Shown: positions 16,382 through 25,849, counted from the stretch's first letter. The stretch is 64,000 bases of DNA from Bog-473 sp963744225 (GCA_963744225.1 CAVUSV010000003.1:372001-436000), one strand, 5' to 3'. Numbers and translations: made by a program. The notes: generated by a model not told the origin, from the sequence alone.

Positions 16382-17184
16382 CCGTGGACTACGACCGCCT
16401 CGGTGTGGGTCGGGGTGACCTGGTACTCGACCTGGGGTGTGGCTTCGGGCGCCACGCGTTCGAGGCGGCACGCCGTGGCGCATCGGTGGTGGCGCTCGAC
16501 GCCGGCGCCGACGAGGTGGCGCAAGTGCGCGGCACCCTCGGCGCGATGCTGGAAGCAGGGGAATTGGACGCAGGCCACCCGGCGACAGCGGTCCAGGGCG
16601 ACGCACTCGCACTTCCCTTCGCCGATGCGACGTTCGACCGGGTGATCGCATCGGAGGTGCTCGAGCACATTCCTGACGACACGGCTGCGATGAGCGAGTT
16701 GGCTCGGGTGCTGCGGCCAGGCGGTGCCATGGCAGTGACGGTGCCGCGGTGCGTTCCCGAGGCCATCAACTGGGCGCTCTCGGACGAGTATCACGACACG
16801 CCCGGCGGCCACGTCCGCATCTACCGGCGCTCCACGCTCGAGCGCAGGTTGAGTCTGAACGGACTGGTGCCGACGGGCTACCACCACGCCCACGGGCTCC
16901 ACACCCCCTACTGGTGGCTGCGGTGCCTGGTCGGTCCGTCCAACGACTCGCACCCCGCCGTCGGCGCGTACCACAAGGTGCTGGTCTGGGACATTGTCAA
17001 AGGGCCATTCGTCACACGCACGGCCGACCGGGTGCTCAGCCCGCTGATCGGCAAGAGCCTGGTGCTGTACTTGAGCAAACCTGTTGCGGCGGAGCCCGAG
17101 GTGTCACGGGCGCGGCCCAATGTTCCCCGAGGAGTCCCGGGGCGGCGTGGGCCGACCTCGCCCACCCAAGGGGCGGCGGCATGA
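16375..17184 (+). CDS. Class I SAM-dependent methyltransferase
   Basis: A 269-residue methyltransferase with motif I VLDLGCGFGRHAFEAA (about 17-32), the acidic motif II VVALDAG, then ALPFADATFDRVIASEVLEH and LARVLRPGGAMAVTVP. The region after residue 140 is specific to this subgroup and ends in a Pro/Arg-rich tail. It starts with GTG inside the end of the GT4 gene (AAGGGG 7 nt upstream) and overlaps the next gene by ATGA. It probably methylates the sugar, or a carboxyl or hydroxyl group on the product of the neighbouring transferase (inference). Confidence 0.82.
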   Translation: MLTVDYDRLGVGRGDLVLDLGCGFGRHAFEAARRGASVVALDAGADEVAQVRGTLGAMLEAGELDAGHPATAVQGDALALPFADATFDRVIASEVLEHIPDDTAAMSELARVLRPGGAMAVTVPRCVPEAINWALSDEYHDTPGGHVRIYRRSTLERRLSLNGLVPTGYHHAHGLHTPYWWLRCLVGPSNDSHPAVGAYHKVLVWDIVKGPFVTRTADRVLSPLIGKSLVLYLSKPVAAEPEVSRARPNVPRGVPGRRGPTSPTQGAAA

Positions 17185-18317
17185 CGACCGAGGAAATCCA
17201 CTCGGCCGAGGTTGCGCTGCCGCAGGTCTCCGGCATCCTCACCAGCTCGGACATCCTGGCTACCGGCGAGGCGATTGCAGAGGTACAACGTCACGACGGA
17301 ATGATCCCGTGGTTCGTGGGCGGCCACTGCGACCCGTGGAACCACGTCGAAGCGGCCATGGCGCTGACCGTGTGCGGCCTTGTGGACGAGGCCGTCGCCG
17401 CCTACCGCTGGCTGGTGGACCGCCAACTCCCCGATGGCAGCTGGTACAACTACTACCAAGGCGACGCGGTCAAAGATCCCCGGCTCGACACGAACGTGTG
17501 CGCCTACCTGGCGGCCGGAGCGTGGCACCACCACCTGATCACCGGCGACGTGGAGTTCCTCGGGGAACTCTGGCCGACAATTGAAAAGGGGATCGACTTC
17601 ATCCTCCGCTGGCAGCAGCCGGATGGATCGGTCTTATGGTCGCTCGACTCGACCGGCCGGCCTGAGCGGTACGCCCTGTTGACCGGGTCGTCGTCGATCT
17701 ACCACTCCTTGCGATGCGCGGTGGCCATCGCAGAGTGCCTGGCCAAGGACCGCCCGGACTGGGAGCTCGCCGCGGGGCGGCTGGGCCACGCCGTGGCCCA
17801 CCACCCGGGTGCTTTCGCACCCAAAGTCGAATTCGCCATGGACTGGTACTACCCAATGTTGTCGGGAGCACTCGAGGGCGAAGCGGGTCGCCGCCGCCTT
17901 GCCGAGGGATGGTCCACCTTTGTCATGAGTGGCCTCGGAGTGCGCTGCGTGTCCACCGGCGACTGGGTCACCGCGGCGGAGACAGCGGAGTGTGTGCTCA
18001 CGCTCGACGCCCTCGGCATGGAGGGCCATGCCCTCGATCTCTTCGCGGCGGGACAAAACCTCCGCCTCCCCGACGGGTCGTATTGGACCGGGGTGGTCTA
18101 TCCGGAGCGGGAAACTTTCCCGAAGGACGAGCGCACCACCTACACGTTCGCGGCCATGGTGCTCGCGGCGGACGCGTTGTCGAATACCACGCCGGCAGCC
18201 GGGCTCTTTCGCGGCGAGTGCCTACCGGCGCCGCTTGACCTCGCCGAGCCGCACTGCGGCGACGCCATCGAGGGATGCACGGTGTCAGATCCGCCGCGGC
18301 GCTTCTCACGCGACTGA
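17181..18317 (+). CDS. Alpha/alpha-toroid protein (prenyltransferase/six-hairpin type)
   Basis: A 378-residue soluble protein built of repeated helix pairs. Repeats include AAMALTVCGLVDEAVAAYRW followed by LPDGSWYNYYQGD, then IDFILRWQQPDGSVLW, and late LRLPDGSYWTGVVYP. The QLPDGSW-like motifs recall QW repeats of terpene cyclases and prenyltransferases as well as six-hairpin glycosidases, so either fold is possible. The cyclase catalytic DxDD motif is not evident, which argues against a working terpene cyclase. It is coupled to the upstream methyltransferase and GT4 by stop-start overlaps, pointing to a role in the same glycan or glycolipid pathway. Confidence 0.7.
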   Translation: MTTEEIHSAEVALPQVSGILTSSDILATGEAIAEVQRHDGMIPWFVGGHCDPWNHVEAAMALTVCGLVDEAVAAYRWLVDRQLPDGSWYNYYQGDAVKDPRLDTNVCAYLAAGAWHHHLITGDVEFLGELWPTIEKGIDFILRWQQPDGSVLWSLDSTGRPERYALLTGSSSIYHSLRCAVAIAECLAKDRPDWELAAGRLGHAVAHHPGAFAPKVEFAMDWYYPMLSGALEGEAGRRRLAEGWSTFVMSGLGVRCVSTGDWVTAAETAECVLTLDALGMEGHALDLFAAGQNLRLPDGSYWTGVVYPERETFPKDERTTYTFAAMVLAADALSNTTPAAGLFRGECLPAPLDLAEPHCGDAIEGCTVSDPPRRFSRD

Positions 18318-18348
18318 CCCTCGACCCGCGTTGCCGCGGCTCGGCCGC

Positions 18349-18954
18349 TCAGCGTGCGGGGGCCACCCGGCGGAGCACGCGCAGGCTCCCGCAAGCTCCG
18401 TCGTCGACAAACTCTCCCGAGTCACGCGCAGCCTGGTACAGCTCGTAGGGCGGGCGCCCTCCGTCGGTGGGGTCGGGAAAGACGTCGTGGATGGACAGCC
18501 ATCCACCGACCGCGACCAGCGGCGCCCAGCCTCGGTAATCCGCCCATGCGGGGGCTTCCCCGTGCCCGCCGTCGATAAAGCAGAAGGCGAGCGGCCGGTC
18601 CCAGCGAGCGGCGAGCGTCGGAGAGTCGCCCACGACGCCCATCACCGAGGCCTCGAGCCCCACGCCGGCGATGGTGCGCCGCCAGTGCAGCAGCGTGTCG
18701 ATCCGGCCGACCTCGGGATCGACGAGGTCCGGTTCGTGATACTCCCACCCAGGTTGGTTTTCCTCCGAGCCCCGATGGTGATCGATCGACAGCACCACCG
18801 CTCCCGTGGCCTCGGCCGCGGCACCGAGGTAGACCGTCGACTTGCCACACCAGGCACCGATCTCAACAAAGGTGGGCGGGACCGCCCCGGGGAGCTGCTC
18901 GCGGCCGGCCCGTAGTGCGGCGCGGAAGAGGGCCTCCCCCTCGTCGTCGGGCAT
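18349..18954 (-). CDS. Class I methyltransferase, CmcI/Methyltransf_24-like
   Basis: A 201-residue methyltransferase: SAM-binding FVEIGAWCGKSTVYLG (about 29-44), the Asp-His block VVLSIDHHRGSEENQPGW (about 53-70), and CFIDGGHGEAPAWADYRGW near 130. This is the pattern of metal-dependent sugar or natural-product O-methyltransferases related to CmcI. It is convergent with the toroid gene (31 bp) and lies 85 bp downstream of the aminopeptidase on the same strand. Probably the second methyltransferase of the local glycan-modifying cassette. Confidence 0.78.
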   Translation of the reverse strand: MPDDEGEALFRAALRAGREQLPGAVPPTFVEIGAWCGKSTVYLGAAAEATGAVVLSIDHHRGSEENQPGWEYHEPDLVDPEVGRIDTLLHWRRTIAGVGLEASVMGVVGDSPTLAARWDRPLAFCFIDGGHGEAPAWADYRGWAPLVAVGGWLSIHDVFPDPTDGGRPPYELYQAARDSGEFVDDGACGSLRVLRRVAPAR

Positions 18955-19039
18955 GAAGCCCCGCGTGCGCCTGCGGTCTGAAGCAGATCCCGTACGCGCT
19001 CGGGCGCGTCGAGGTCGTCGTCGGGCTGCGCCCCCGGCA

Positions 19040-21650
19040 TCAAGAAGTGGGTGTGTCGGCTGCCAGGAGCGAGTCGGCCAATTCGGCCCGTTCCCGAACT
19101 GCGAAGGCCACGTTGACCCAGAGCCGCTCGACCGATTGCGCCACCCGCCGCGGTCCCGACGTCAGCGGGTGCTGCTCGAGGAACGCGATCGGCGCGTTCG
19201 GCGAAGTCGGGGTTTGCGCAGAGGGCGGGCAGGGATTCGATGATGCGTGGCGGAGCATTCTTGGGGAACCGCTCGAGCATCGCGTCCCAGTTCTCCGTGA
19301 GACGCTCCCACACGGCCTGGTTGCCGACGGGGTTGACCAGGAGCGCAGCGATGACGCTGAAACCGTTCTGGCTGCGCACCTCGGACATGGCCAGGTCAAA
19401 GGTGCGAAGGCACAGCTCGATGTCGGGGAAGGCCGCTAGGGCTCCGAGCGAGCGCATCTCCTCCTGCGGCGTCGAGGCCGTCCTGTAGCGCTCCAAGAGC
19501 GCGTCGTAGTCACCCGGCCGCACGAGCTGGGCCACCACGGCCAGCGTCGCCGACTCGATGTCTGCCGGGATCGGGTCGCCCGAACCTCCGCTGATCGGCG
19601 ACGCATCGAAGCGCCGAGCCGCCTCCTCGCGGACCCCGGCGTCGGCACCAACGGTGCCCATGAGGTTGATGGCGAGCGACCGCAACGACGGGGTGCGCTC
19701 GCCTTCGCCCGGAATGGCGTCGAAACCGAGGCGGCGGTAGGTGGGTCCGATCAGTGCAGCAACGGCCCGACGAAGCGCCCCCTCGTGCTCGGGCAGGGCG
19801 ATCCGGTTGCAAAGGACGAGTGCACTCCCGACCGGGGCCCATGGCGCGGGGTCGGGCTCGCCCCCGAGCTTCGACGCCAGCACCACGAACTCCCGAAGGG
19901 TGGTGTGTCCAGCCAGCGTGGTGGCCCAGGTGTCGCCGAGCAAGTTGGCCCGTTCGAGCGGTGCCAGCTCGGACAGGTGCTCGGCCAGCGCCAGACGGTG
20001 CTCGGTCTCGTAGCCCACCCTGAATATGCCCCAGCCGCCCGCATTGACCACCGCCAGCCCGCGTCGGGCCTCTTCAATGGGCATCGGGTCGGTGTCGAGG
20101 ACCAAGTGCCGCAGCGGTGCACCCGGCGCATCTCCGGTGGGCAGTGCCCGCACCGCCACCGGCACGCGCCACTCTGTACCGATGGACGAGGTGACGCCCG
20201 CGGGGACCGGCCCGAGGGCGAAAGGCTGTTGGCGGAGGGTGTCGCCGCGCAGCGAGACGAGCGGGTGTCCCCCCTGGAGGATGAAGGTGTCCATGACGTC
20301 GCGCACCGGCGCACCGCTGGCGTCCTCGAGCGCATCCCACAGGTCGCTGGTCACCGTATTGGCGTAGGCGTGTTCCTTCAGGTACGTCCGAACGCCGTCT
20401 CGGAACACGTCGGGCCCGATGTGCTGCTCGAGCATGCGCAAGACCCCGCAGCCCTTCTCATAGGTCAGGAGGTCGAACATTCCCTCCGCCTCTTTGGGTG
20501 GGCCCACCGGGTACTCGATCGGGCGTGTCGAGTGGACGCTGTCGACGGCGAGTGCCGCCTCGCGGGAGGGTGCAAAGCCCACCCAACGGTCCCATGAGGG
20601 CCGGAAGGCATCGACACAGAGCGTTTCCATAAACGTCGCGAAGGCTTCGTTGAGCCAAATGCCCTCCCACCAGCTCATGGTGACGAGGTCGCCGAACCAC
20701 ATGTGGGCGAGTTCGTGCGCGATCACGTCGGCCACGCGCTCGAGCTCAGTACGGGCCGCCTCCGCTTGGTCGATGAGCAACGCCGTGTCACGGAAGGTGA
20801 TGCAGCCGAGGTTCTCCATGGCCCCGGCGGCGAAGTCCGGAATGGCCACCAGGTCCACCTTCTCGCCCGGGTAGGGGATATTGAAGTAGTCGCTGAAGAA
20901 CCGCAGCGCGAACGCGCCGACTTCGAGAGCGAACTCACCCAGGGCCCTCTTGCCGGGTGTGCAGACCACACGCAGGGGGACACCGTCGACGTCGACGGTC
21001 TCGGTCGTCTCCAGCTTGCCGATGACGAAGGCCACGAGGTAGGTCGACATCTTCATCGTCGGTGAGAACCGGATACGGCGCTTGGCTCCCACCTGGTCTG
21101 TCCCAACCACGGGCGAGTTGGAGATGGCATCGACGTCGGGGTCCACGATGAGGGCGATCTCGAAGACCGCTTTGCGGTCTGGTTCGTCAAAGCAGGGAAA
21201 GCACCGGCGTGCGTCTACGGACTCAAACTGGGTCGTTGCGATGGTCTGCGTCTCGCCGTCTGGGCCGATGTACGTGGAGCGGTAGAACCCACGCAGCTTG
21301 TCGTTGAGGGTGCCGGTGAAGCGGCAGCTCACCGCGCACGGCCCGGGCGAGAGCGCCCTGGGTGGCCGGAAAATGACCTGCTCGAGCTCGTCGTCGAAGG
21401 TCACGGTGCAAGAAATCGTGGTCCCGTCGGGGGCGCGGACCTCGACGTCGCTGACGGCGAGCTCGGCGGCGTTGAGGACGATCTCCTCGACCGGCTCCCG
21501 GACCACCACGCCGATGGAGACGGTGCCCGAGAAGGTGGCGGACGCCACGTCGGGCTCGATCTCGATGTGGTAGGTCTCGGGTTCGATCGTCCGGGGCAGA
21601 CGGTACGCCTCTGAGCCGGGCGCGGTGGAAGACCTGGAAGCAGACGACAT
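19040..21650 (-). CDS. pepN: M1-family aminopeptidase N-like (one frameshift near C-terminus)
   Basis: About 870 residues. Zinc aminopeptidase with GAMENLG, HELAHMWFGDLVTMSWWEG and the downstream NEAFATFME supplying the third zinc ligand. The N-terminal beta domain and the C-terminal ERAP1-like helical domain are also recognisable. The frame is intact from ATG 21650 to about 19195. There FAERADR should continue as IAFLEQHPLTSG, but that sequence is one frame over; it then ends WVNVAFAVRERAELADSLL at 19040. A single indel near 19190-19205 explains this. Without it the original frame would read through into the neighbouring methyltransferase gene. An assembly error is more likely than inactivation, as only the last 50 residues are affected. 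Confidence 0.85.
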
Positions 21651-21660
21651 CCGGTGAAGG

Positions 21661-21685
21661 CTACCCGCGCCAGTGCGGGTAGTTT
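21661..21685 (+). promoter_or_regulatory. Palindrome and -10 element in the pepN/kinase divergent gap
   Basis: CTACCCGC (21661-21668) and GCGGGTAG (21675-21682) are perfect 8-bp arms around a 6-bp centre, lying between two divergent start codons 44 bp apart, so they cannot be a terminator. TAGTTT (21680-21685) overlaps the right arm and could be the -10 of the kinase gene, 8 nt before GTG 21694. Confidence 0.5.
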
Positions 21686-21693
21686 CTCGCTTC

Positions 21694-22762
21694 GTGCCTA
21701 CCGAGGAAGTCACCGCGCCCGCTGCCTCATCCACCGTCGCCGCCGAGGACGCAGGGCACGACCTCGACGTCGTGGCCATCGGATCGCCCCTGCTCGACGT
21801 CATCGAGCTCATCTCGGACGAACAGCTGGCCCAGGTCGGCTTGGAGAAGGGCACGATGACCCTCATCGACCTGGCGACCGCCAATGCCGTGCAGGAAGCC
21901 ATGGGCACCCCCCGCTACGTCTCTGGGGGTTCGGTGGCCAATACGGCGGCCGGGATCGCCGAACTGGGCGGCACCGCCGGTTTCGTCGGAGCCGTGGCCG
22001 ACGACGACATCGGCCGGACCTACGGTGAGAATCTGCGGGCCGCGGGCGTGGAGTTCGAGCCGCACTACAGCGAGTCGGCCGCGGGCGACGGACTCGGCAC
22101 GGGTCGCTGTGTCGTCCTGATCACCGAGGACGCCGACCGCACGATGGGGACCTATCTCGGGGCGGCGTCGACGTTGTCCCCCGAGGGCGTCCCGACCCCG
22201 TTCATCGCGCGGGCGTCGGTCGTCCTGCTCGAGGGCTACCTGTGGGATGTCCCCGCGGCCAAGGAGGCAATGCGCCACGCCGCAGCCACGGCCCACGCAT
22301 CGGAAGGTTCGGTCGCGCTTTCGCTGTCGGATCCCTTCTGCGTGAGCCGCCACCAGCGCGAAATTCCTCGATCTGCTCACAGACGATGTCGATGTCCTTC
22401 TCGGCAACGAGGAGGAGGTCACGATGCTGTTCGGCGCCTCCTCCTACGAGGGGGCCGTCGCGGCAGCCGAGGAGACGGGCTTGCTCGTTGTCATCACCCG
22501 TGGCGCGCTCGGAGCCACCGTGCTGACGGCACGCGGCCCCGAGGAGGTTGCCGCAGCGGCCGTCGAACGGGTGATCGACACAACCGGTGCGGGCGACCTC
22601 TTCGCAGCGGGATTCCTCTTCGGCCTCACGCACGGAATGGGTCCGGCGGAGAGCACCAGGCTGGGCAGCCTCTGTGCCGCCGAGGTGATCTCCCACACCG
22701 GGGCGCGCCCTGAGACCGACCTCAGGGCGCTGGCGGCTGGCGCCGGCCTCCTCGCCGGGTAA
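21694..22762 (+). CDS. PfkB-family carbohydrate/adenosine-type kinase (frameshifted)
   Basis: A ribokinase-fold sugar or nucleoside kinase of about 356 residues. The N-terminal half carries VVAIGSPLLDVIELI and the substrate/lid motif YVSGGSVANTAAGIAELGG. The C-terminal half carries the catalytic DTTGAGDLFAAGF with the conserved Asp as base. The two halves are in different frames: in GAAATTCCTC at about 22360-22369 one extra A breaks the frame. Removing it restores REFLDLLTDDVDVLLGNEEE, which joins both parts. The layout resembles bacterial adenosine kinase-like proteins. GTG 21694 is favoured; GTG 21673 is also in frame. ychF follows after 11 bp. Confidence 0.82.
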
Positions 22763-22773
22763 CCGGTCGTCAC

Positions 22774-23859
22774 GTGAGCCTTGCGATCGGCATCGTCGGG
22801 CTGCCCAACGTGGGCAAGTCCACACTGTTTAACGCCCTCACCAACAACGAGGTGTTGGCGGCCAACTACCCGTTCGCCACCATCGAGCCCAACGTGGGCG
22901 TCGTCGCTGTGCCCGACGGGCGGCTCGCACGGCTCGCGGCCCTCTACGACGGCGCACCCGTGGTGCCCGCATCGGTGACGTTCGTTGACATCGCGGGCCT
23001 CGTGCGCGGCGCCTCGACGGGGGAGGGGTTGGGCAACCAATTCCTGGCGGCCATCCGCGAGACCGATGCCATCTGCCAAGTGGTCCGCGCCTTCCACGAC
23101 GAGGACGTCGTTCATGTCGATGCCCGGGTTGACCCGGCAGCGGACATTCAGACGGTCAACACCGAGTTGATCCTGGCCGATCTGCAGACCGTCGAAAATC
23201 GCCTTCCCCGGCTGGTCAAGGAGGCACGGGCCACCGCATCGCTCAAGCCGGCCGCCGACGCCGTCGCCGTTGCGGAACGGATCCTCGGAGAGGGGCGCAC
23301 CATCTCGAGCGCCGCGGTCGCCGGGGACGTCGATGCAACCCTGCTGCGCGATCTGCACCTGTTGACGGCCAAGCCCTTCATTTACGTCTTCAACGTCGAC
23401 GAGGGCGCGCTGGGCGACGCCGGAATGGCCGCAACTCTCGCCGAGAGCGTGCGTCCGGCCGCTGCGGTCGTGTTGTCGGCCCAAATCGAAGCGGAGGTGG
23501 CCGGGCTCGACCCCGAGGACGCCCGAGAGTTGTTGCGCGGCTACGGGCAGGAGGAGTCGGGGTTGGAGCAGCTGGTCCGTGTCGGCTTCGCCACACTCGG
23601 CCTGCAGACGTTCCTGACCGCAGGGCCCAAGGAGGCGCGGGCATGGACCATCCACGTCGGCGACACCGCGCCAAAGGCGGCCGGGGTGATCCACACGGAC
23701 TTCGAACGGGGGTTCATCAAGGCGGAGGTGATCAGTTTCGACGACTTGATGGAGGCCGGTTCGGTCGCCGCGGCGCGCAGCGCCGGCAGGGCCCGCATGG
23801 AAGGCAAGGAGTACGTCATGCGGGACGGTGACGTCGTGGAGTTCCGCTTCAATACCTGA
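22774..23859 (+). CDS. ychF: Redox-regulated ATPase YchF (Obg-family)
   Basis: A 361-residue P-loop protein. Walker A reads GLPNVGKST (9-17), and the switch II region has VDIAGLVRGASTGEGLGNQF. Its G4 position reads FNVDE rather than NKxD, the hallmark of YchF, which prefers ATP over GTP. The coiled-coil insert is about 130-200, and the C-terminal TGS-like domain ends in EYVMRDGDVVEFRFN. It associates with ribosomes and affects oxidative stress responses in other bacteria. GTG 22774 follows the kinase stop by 11 bp. Confidence 0.93.
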   Translation: MSLAIGIVGLPNVGKSTLFNALTNNEVLAANYPFATIEPNVGVVAVPDGRLARLAALYDGAPVVPASVTFVDIAGLVRGASTGEGLGNQFLAAIRETDAICQVVRAFHDEDVVHVDARVDPAADIQTVNTELILADLQTVENRLPRLVKEARATASLKPAADAVAVAERILGEGRTISSAAVAGDVDATLLRDLHLLTAKPFIYVFNVDEGALGDAGMAATLAESVRPAAAVVLSAQIEAEVAGLDPEDARELLRGYGQEESGLEQLVRVGFATLGLQTFLTAGPKEARAWTIHVGDTAPKAAGVIHTDFERGFIKAEVISFDDLMEAGSVAAARSAGRARMEGKEYVMRDGDVVEFRFNT

Positions 23860-23869
23860 GGCACCGGGG

Positions 23870-24391
23870 CTAGCCGTTGGCGTTTGGACCGTTGACCGTG
23901 AACCCGCTCGTGATCTGCGTTCCTCTCCCGTTGAGCACGTACCAGAGCCCGCCGTTCTGATCGATACCCTGGCCCATCACGAGTCCCGGAGCGACGTCGA
24001 GGTTGTACGTGTAGAGCGGATGGCCGCCGTAGGAGAGCTGGGTGGATCCGTTCGGTCGACGGAGTGTGCCGACCAACGAGCGATCGACTCCAGCGCCCAC
24101 CCGCACGGGCCCGGACTCGATCAGCGGTGGCCACTGGAAGACACAGCCGTCATTGAGACAGGCGCTGTGCATCGGGGTGTCAGGAACGAAGTCGTAGAGC
24201 GTGTTGCCACCGCCGGTGGCGAGGATCGGTCCCGCCGGCGAGTGTTGCAGCGTGAGCGTGAGTGACGGGTCGGTGGTCGGCGGTGACGAGAGGGTCGTGA
24301 CGCCGGAGCCGCCGCAGGCGGCGAGGGCGAGGGCCAGGCCGACGAAGGCTGCCGGGACGGCGCGGTCGGTACGGCGCAGCCCTCCCCGCAT
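23870..24391 (-). CDS. Secreted-repeat lipoprotein (COG4315 type)
   Basis: A 173-residue lipoprotein. The basic N-terminus and hydrophobic stretch end in a lipobox (ALAACGGS, lipidated Cys about residue 25). After a Ser/Thr/Pro linker come two related repeats, with features such as GNTLYDFVPD followed by CVFQWPPL and LSYGGHPLYTYNLD, the 'secreted repeat of unknown function' fold. Homologues often carry or contact haem or copper, and the upstream gene is SCO1-like, which supports a surface redox or metal role (inference). Its start overlaps the SCO1 stop (TGATG). It is convergent with ychF. Confidence 0.78.
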   Translation of the reverse strand: MRGGLRRTDRAVPAAFVGLALALAACGGSGVTTLSSPPTTDPSLTLTLQHSPAGPILATGGGNTLYDFVPDTPMHSACLNDGCVFQWPPLIESGPVRVGAGVDRSLVGTLRRPNGSTQLSYGGHPLYTYNLDVAPGLVMGQGIDQNGGLWYVLNGRGTQITSGFTVNGPNANG

Positions 24392-25221
24392 CACGGGGCC
24401 GCCACGGGGACACTGGTCCCGAGGAGCCAGCTGATAGACGCGAGCGCATCGGCCGTCGTCCAGTTGGGCGTTTGGGGGTGGTGCAGGTTGTGCACCCCGC
24501 CGCCGTTGAGGAGCGAAGTAAGCCGGCGATTGAGCGTTCCCGCCAAGTTGGGCGCGCTCGCGTTGACGAAGCGCTCGCGGCCGTGAGGGTCGATCAGGAT
24601 GTAGCCGTCGGTGTGCACAACGTCGTATGCGAGCGGCGAACCGGTAAACCAGTCCGTCTTGGCCGGTTGCTCCTCGGGGACCATCTGGTACTCGACGCCG
24701 AACGGCTTCCAGAACGCCGCCACATTTGCCGGCGTGCCCGTCCAGAGGTCCCAGGCGGCCCCGAATTCCTTCTGATACGCGGCCAGTCGGGCGACAGTGT
24801 CGCGGCCGGGGTCCACCGTGGCCTCCACGAACACGACCCGATGGGCCAAGCCCGCGGCGCTCAGGTCGCGCTGCAGCGAGATATAGGCGCCCGTTATGAG
24901 CGGGCACTCGTCCTGGCAGAGAGACAGAAACGGAGCGAGGACCACGATCTTGCCCGTGAGCGACGCGAGGGAGACCGGCTGTCCCTGCTGGTTCATCAGG
25001 GGGACGTGCTGGGGCGTGGGGCGGCTGAGCACCAGGCCCTGGCTTGGCGGCGGCGCGGCGGGTGCCGCCGAGCCGCAGGCGGTCAGGACGGAGCACAGGG
25101 CGACGATCAGGACGGGGCCAAGGCCCCCCCGGGAGGCAATGCGGGTCAGTCGTCGTCCTCCCCGGGCGGCAGAAAGGTGAAGGGGAGGTCGGCCAGGGAG
25201 ATCAGCGTGGAGGCGATCCAA
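24391..25221 (-). CDS. SCO1/SenC-family copper chaperone-like lipoprotein
   Basis: A thioredoxin-fold lipoprotein of up to 276 residues. The lipobox is LTAC after a hydrophobic stretch, and the copper/redox motif is C-x3-C (LCQDECPL), with a later His in DVVHTDGYILIDPHGRE as the third ligand. SCO proteins deliver copper to, or reduce, the CuA site of cytochrome oxidase. The start is uncertain: GTG 25221 lies inside the upstream gene, and the sensible signal peptide starts near 25148, where only CTG is available. The protein has an extra C-terminal tail of about 60 residues after the SCO domain. It is followed without gap by the repeat lipoprotein. Confidence 0.75.
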   Translation of the reverse strand: MDRLHADLPGRPPLHLSAARGGRRLTRIASRGGLGPVLIVALCSVLTACGSAAPAAPPPSQGLVLSRPTPQHVPLMNQQGQPVSLASLTGKIVVLAPFLSLCQDECPLITGAYISLQRDLSAAGLAHRVVFVEATVDPGRDTVARLAAYQKEFGAAWDLWTGTPANVAAFWKPFGVEYQMVPEEQPAKTDWFTGSPLAYDVVHTDGYILIDPHGRERFVNASAPNLAGTLNRRLTSLLNGGGVHNLHHPQTPNWTTADALASISWLLGTSVPVAAP

Positions 25222-25757
25222 CGGGTGAGGTCGTCGAAGATCGGCGTGATGGTCGCCGGGTCCTCGAGCTGCTGCTCATTGAAGCGGACGGAGCCTTCGT
25301 ACGTCGCCTCGGCCGCCCAACGCAGGCTGCCGTCGGAATCCCCTGTATCGGTGCGTACCTGTTCGATGGTCGTCGCGGTGCGCAGCAGCTCCATCGGGTC
25401 GCCGAGCGGACCGGTCACCGGCAGGGCCGCCATCACCTTCTCGGTGTCGGGGGCCTCCGCCATGCGCTGGACCCGCAGCGCCACTTCGATCACGACCTCG
25501 GGGAGCTCGTCGGGCGGCTCGCCGATAGACCAGCTGCGATAGGAGGTCTGGCTCCACGTGGGCCAATCGATCGAGACGTCGGCGCGTACCCGCGGCGGCT
25601 GCTCCTCACCGGGAAGGCTGTAAGAGGTCTCCCAGGAGACGTCACCGAGGAACACGTCGACCTGGAAGCGCTCCTCCACTGCCTGGCGTTGGAGGAGCGC
25701 CCGGTCGAAGGAGGCGCGGATAGTGCCGATGACGTCGACGAGGAGGTGGTCAAGCAC
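25146..25757 (-). CDS. Hypothetical acidic protein
   Basis: A 203-residue soluble protein not recognised. The ATG at 25757 starts MLDHLLVDVIGTIRASFDR. The middle is rich in Trp, Tyr and Pro (IDWPTWSQTSYRSWSIGEPP), and the C-terminus carries two helices (ITPIFDDLTRWIASTLISLA) and an acidic end. There is no signal peptide or membrane segment. It is the first gene of a three-gene minus-strand run with the SCO1-like and repeat lipoproteins, so a role linked to them is possible. Confidence 0.65.
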   Translation of the reverse strand: MLDHLLVDVIGTIRASFDRALLQRQAVEERFQVDVFLGDVSWETSYSLPGEEQPPRVRADVSIDWPTWSQTSYRSWSIGEPPDELPEVVIEVALRVQRMAEAPDTEKVMAALPVTGPLGDPMELLRTATTIEQVRTDTGDSDGSLRWAAEATYEGSVRFNEQQLEDPATITPIFDDLTRWIASTLISLADLPFTFLPPGEDDD

Positions 25758-25849
25758 GCGGCACGAGGATAGGCCCGTGCCGGCAGGGCTCGGCCTCGCC
25801 CGCCCGTGCGGTGCGGCCGGGCCTGGCCTCGGCTGTTACCGTCGAGCGG

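Noticed and set aside
15020..16651. 543-codon minus-strand open frame opposite the GT4 gene
   Set aside because: The plus strand carries clear GT4 and methyltransferase motifs; the antisense frame is low-complexity Arg/His/Gly.
18642..19190. Continuation of the aminopeptidase frame past its conserved end, giving a 1088-residue open frame
   Set aside because: The sequence after the frame break has no family similarity and runs antiparallel-in-frame through the downstream methyltransferase gene; it is an effect of the indel.
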